From Brachybacterium endophyticum (GTDB lineage Bacteria > Actinomycetota > Actinomycetes > Actinomycetales > Dermabacteraceae), in contig NZ_QFKX01000004.1 of NCBI RefSeq assembly GCF_003130585.1, positions 1 through 64,000 of the forward strand: a DNA stretch of 64,000 nt, given 5' to 3'. Below are positions 61,939 to 64,000 of this stretch, one piece after another. The position numbers and the translations under genes were made by a program. The notes under the pieces are model-generated. The model did no database searches. It worked only from the letters and a program-made list of their open reading frames with translations, and had not been told where the DNA came from. Position 1 is the first letter of the stretch, and the number at the start of each line of letters is the position of its first letter.

Positions 61939-64000
61939 TGCCGTCGCCGTCCGAGGCCTACGCCGACTTCCGCGCGGAGCAGCGCCGCCAGGGCACGCCC
62001 TTCGCGCAGTTCCGCGAGCGCTTCGACTTCGCCCTGGACCCCTTCCAGGTCGACGGGTGCGAAGCGCTCCAGGACGGTCAGTCCGCGCTGGTGGCCGCGC
62101 CCACCGGGGCCGGGAAGACCATCGTCGGCGAGTTCGCCGTGCACCTGGCCCTGGCCCAGGGCCGCAAGGTCTTCTACACGGCCCCGATCAAGGCGCTGTC
62201 CAACCAGAAGCACGACGAGCTGCGCGAGTGGCTGGGACACGAGCGGGTGGGTCTGCTGACCGGCGACGTCAGCATCCGCCCCGAGGCCGACGTGGTCGTG
62301 ATGACCACCGAGGTGCTGCGCAACATGCTGTACGCCTCCTCGCCCCTGCTGGACGGACTCGGCTTCGTGGTCATGGACGAGGTGCACTACCTCGCCGACC
62401 GGATGCGCGGACCGGTGTGGGAGGAGGTCATCATCCACCTCGATCCCGCCGTGCAGCTTGTGGCGCTCTCGGCGACGGTCTCGAACGCCGAGGAGTTCGG
62501 CACCTGGCTGCAGGAGGTGCGCGGCAGCACCCGCACGATCGTCTCCGAGACCCGCCCCATCCCGCTGTTCCAGCACGTGCTGGTGGGCGAGGAGATGCTC
62601 GACCTCTTCGTCGACGAGGACGGCGAGCCCGCGCTCTCGCCCGGCACCCGGGCCGCCTCGCGACCCGTCGTGAACCCCGATCTCGAGCAGGTCGGCTCGC
62701 TCTCCGTCCCCGTGGACGGCCACCGCGGCTCGCGGGGATCGCCACGACACGGAGGCGGTCGGGGTGATCGCGGGGGCCATGGCGGCCGCGGCCCCGGGGG
62801 CGGCGGCCGGGGCTCGGCGAAGGGACGTCACGGACACGGCGGACGCGGACCGCGCGGAGGGACCGGTGGCCGCGATCGACGCGGCACCGCCGGGCATCAT
62901 CGTCTGCGCGGGCACGGCGGGGACCGCGGGGGCCGCCCGCAGGGGCCCCGCCCGCCCCAGCAGGCGGACGTCGTGCGCATCCTCGAGCAGGAGGCCCTGC
63001 TCCCCGCGATCTTCTTCATCTTCTCCCGGGCGGGCTGCGACGCCTCCGTCCGACGGCTCGATCGCTCCCACCTGCGGCTGACCACCGACGAGGAACGAAC
63101 CCGCATCAGGGCCCTGCTCGACGAGAGGCTCAGCGTGATCGGCGTCGAGGACGAGCAGATCCTGGACCTCGCCCACTTCCGTCGGGCGGCCGAGAACGGC
63201 TACGCGGCCCACCACGCGGGCATGCTGCCGCTGCTCAAGGCCTGTGTGGAGGACCTGTTCGAGGCGGCCCTGATCAAGGTCGTGTTCGCGACCGAGACCC
63301 TGGCGCTGGGGATCAACATGCCGGCCCGCTCGGTCGTGCTGGACAAGCTCACGAAGTTCAACGGGGTCGAGCACGCGGACCTCACCCCGGGGGAGTACAC
63401 CCAGCTCACCGGCCGTGCCGGGCGGCGCGGCATCGACATCGAGGGGCACGCGATCGTCGTCGCCTCGGCGGGGTTCGACGCCCACGCGGTGGCGGCGCTG
63501 GCCTCCCGGCGCACCTTCCCCCTGCGCTCCGCCTTCCATCCCACCGCGAACATGGCCGTCAACCTGCTCGCGCGCTTCGACCTCGAGCGCGCACGCGAGA
63601 CCCTCGAGATGAGCTTCGCCCAGTTCCAGAGCGACCGCAGCGTGGTGGGACTGGCCCGGCGCGCCCACGAGCTCGAGGAGACCGCGGCCTCCTACCGCGA
63701 GGCGGCGGTCTGCGAGCGCGGCGACCTGCGCGAGTACGCCGACATCCGCGCCCGCATGACCGCGCGCGAGAAGGAGCTCTCCCAGGCGCGCTCCGCCGCC
63801 GCCCGCGACAGCACGCGATCGACCCTGCGCTCCCTGCGGCGCGGGGAGATCCTGGCCCTGCCCGGGGGTCGGCGGCAGGGGTACGCGGTCGTCCTGGACG
63901 TGGACCGCGAGGTGCTCGGCGGCCCACAGGTCCAGGTGCTCACCACGGAGGGACGCACCCGCAGCCTGCGACCGGGCGACGTGCCGAGCGCCCCGGCGGT
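61938..64000 (+). CDS. helY: HelY/Ski2-like DEAD-box helicase with Gly/Arg/His-rich insert, 3' part missing
   Basis: An RNA helicase related to mycobacterial HelY and yeast Ski2/Mtr4. The first 687 codons are present and the frame runs off the window. Motifs: LDPFQVDGCEALQDG (Q-like), APTGAGKTIV (Walker A), MTTEVLRNMLY, MDEVHYL (DEVH box), LSATVSN (III), VFATETLALGINMPAR (V) and QLTGRAGRRGIDIEG (VI). Between the two RecA-like domains, at about residues 262-340, lies an insert that is nearly all Gly, Arg and His, unlike HelY. The reading frame through it is open. The missing end should hold the DSHCT domain. tatC-kinase-helY order is common. Confidence 0.9.
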   Translation, partial: MPSPSEAYADFRAEQRRQGTPFAQFRERFDFALDPFQVDGCEALQDGQSALVAAPTGAGKTIVGEFAVHLALAQGRKVFYTAPIKALSNQKHDELREWLGHERVGLLTGDVSIRPEADVVVMTTEVLRNMLYASSPLLDGLGFVVMDEVHYLADRMRGPVWEEVIIHLDPAVQLVALSATVSNAEEFGTWLQEVRGSTRTIVSETRPIPLFQHVLVGEEMLDLFVDEDGEPALSPGTRAASRPVVNPDLEQVGSLSVPVDGHRGSRGSPRHGGGRGDRGGHGGRGPGGGGRGSAKGRHGHGGRGPRGGTGGRDRRGTAGHHRLRGHGGDRGGRPQGPRPPQQADVVRILEQEALLPAIFFIFSRAGCDASVRRLDRSHLRLTTDEERTRIRALLDERLSVIGVEDEQILDLAHFRRAAENGYAAHHAGMLPLLKACVEDLFEAALIKVVFATETLALGINMPARSVVLDKLTKFNGVEHADLTPGEYTQLTGRAGRRGIDIEGHAIVVASAGFDAHAVAALASRRTFPLRSAFHPTANMAVNLLARFDLERARETLEMSFAQFQSDRSVVGLARRAHELEETAASYREAAVCERGDLREYADIRARMTAREKELSQARSAAARDSTRSTLRSLRRGEILALPGGRRQGYAVVLDVDREVLGGPQVQVLTTEGRTRSLRPGDVPSAPA

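Noticed and set aside
62764-63081. Frameshift in the helicase at the Gly/Arg-rich region
   Set aside because: Codon-by-codon reading shows that the helicase frame stays open from 61938 to the window end, with motifs V and VI in the same frame; the alternative frame is a shadow.

Overview
This is a GC-rich (about 70%) actinobacterial chromosome segment. Mycothiol ligase (mshC), the Pup/ARC/Dop/PafA system, polyphosphate glucokinase, a glnA2-glnE pair and lipB-lipA-DUF4191-RDD-glnA1 synteny place it in the Actinobacteria, most likely the order Micrococcales. A Dermabacteraceae genus such as Brachybacterium is my best guess, made from recognition rather than from a search. Coding density is very high, nearly all genes are housekeeping genes, and I see no insertion sequence, prophage, CRISPR array or rRNA operon.

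Layout. 1-3.7 kb: end of ppgK, map, a small SPOR-like protein, panB and an Asp/Glu-rich lipoprotein. 3.7-13.5 kb: nitrogen block with glnA2, glnE, an orphan RecB-like nuclease, a two-component pair, glnA1 and an RDD membrane protein. 13.8-23 kb: lipoate block (DUF4191, lipA, lipB), a membrane protein with a possible pseudokinase domain, and the 2-oxo-acid dehydrogenase genes sucB and lpd with pepA upstream. Octanoyl/lipoyl transfer by LipB and LipA would modify the two lipoyl domains of the SucB product, and Lpd reoxidises them. 23-33.5 kb: two membrane proteins, pyrD, rarA, rpsD, alaS-ruvX-mltG-aroE and a tRNA-Leu(GAG). 33.5-40.5 kb: small conserved genes (trmL, a short prepilin peptidase, DUF5703, an acidic protein), uppP, mshC, a PAC2 protein and an M50 protease.

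40.5-48 kb holds the Pup locus: trmI, arc, dop, pup, pafA and two FKBP-type isomerases. Pup and PafA are only four bases apart, so the 20S proteasome genes prcB and prcA, which many actinobacteria carry at this point, are missing here. The ARC C-terminus also lacks the proteasome-docking tail. 48-57.4 kb: priA (helicase motifs lost), fmt, rsmB, rpe, pnuC, hisE, hisG, a PH-domain membrane protein and DUF3866. 57.4-64 kb: a single-chain PafBC DNA-damage regulator, tatA, tatC, a lipid-kinase-like gene and the start of a HelY/Ski2-like helicase carrying an unusual Gly/Arg/His-rich insert.

Regulation. Many genes start exactly six bases after a TANNNT hexamer, without a separate Shine-Dalgarno sequence. 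This indicates widespread leaderless transcription, and it was used to choose several starts (for example lipB, mshC, pafBC and DUF3866). Several perfect hairpins mark operon ends.
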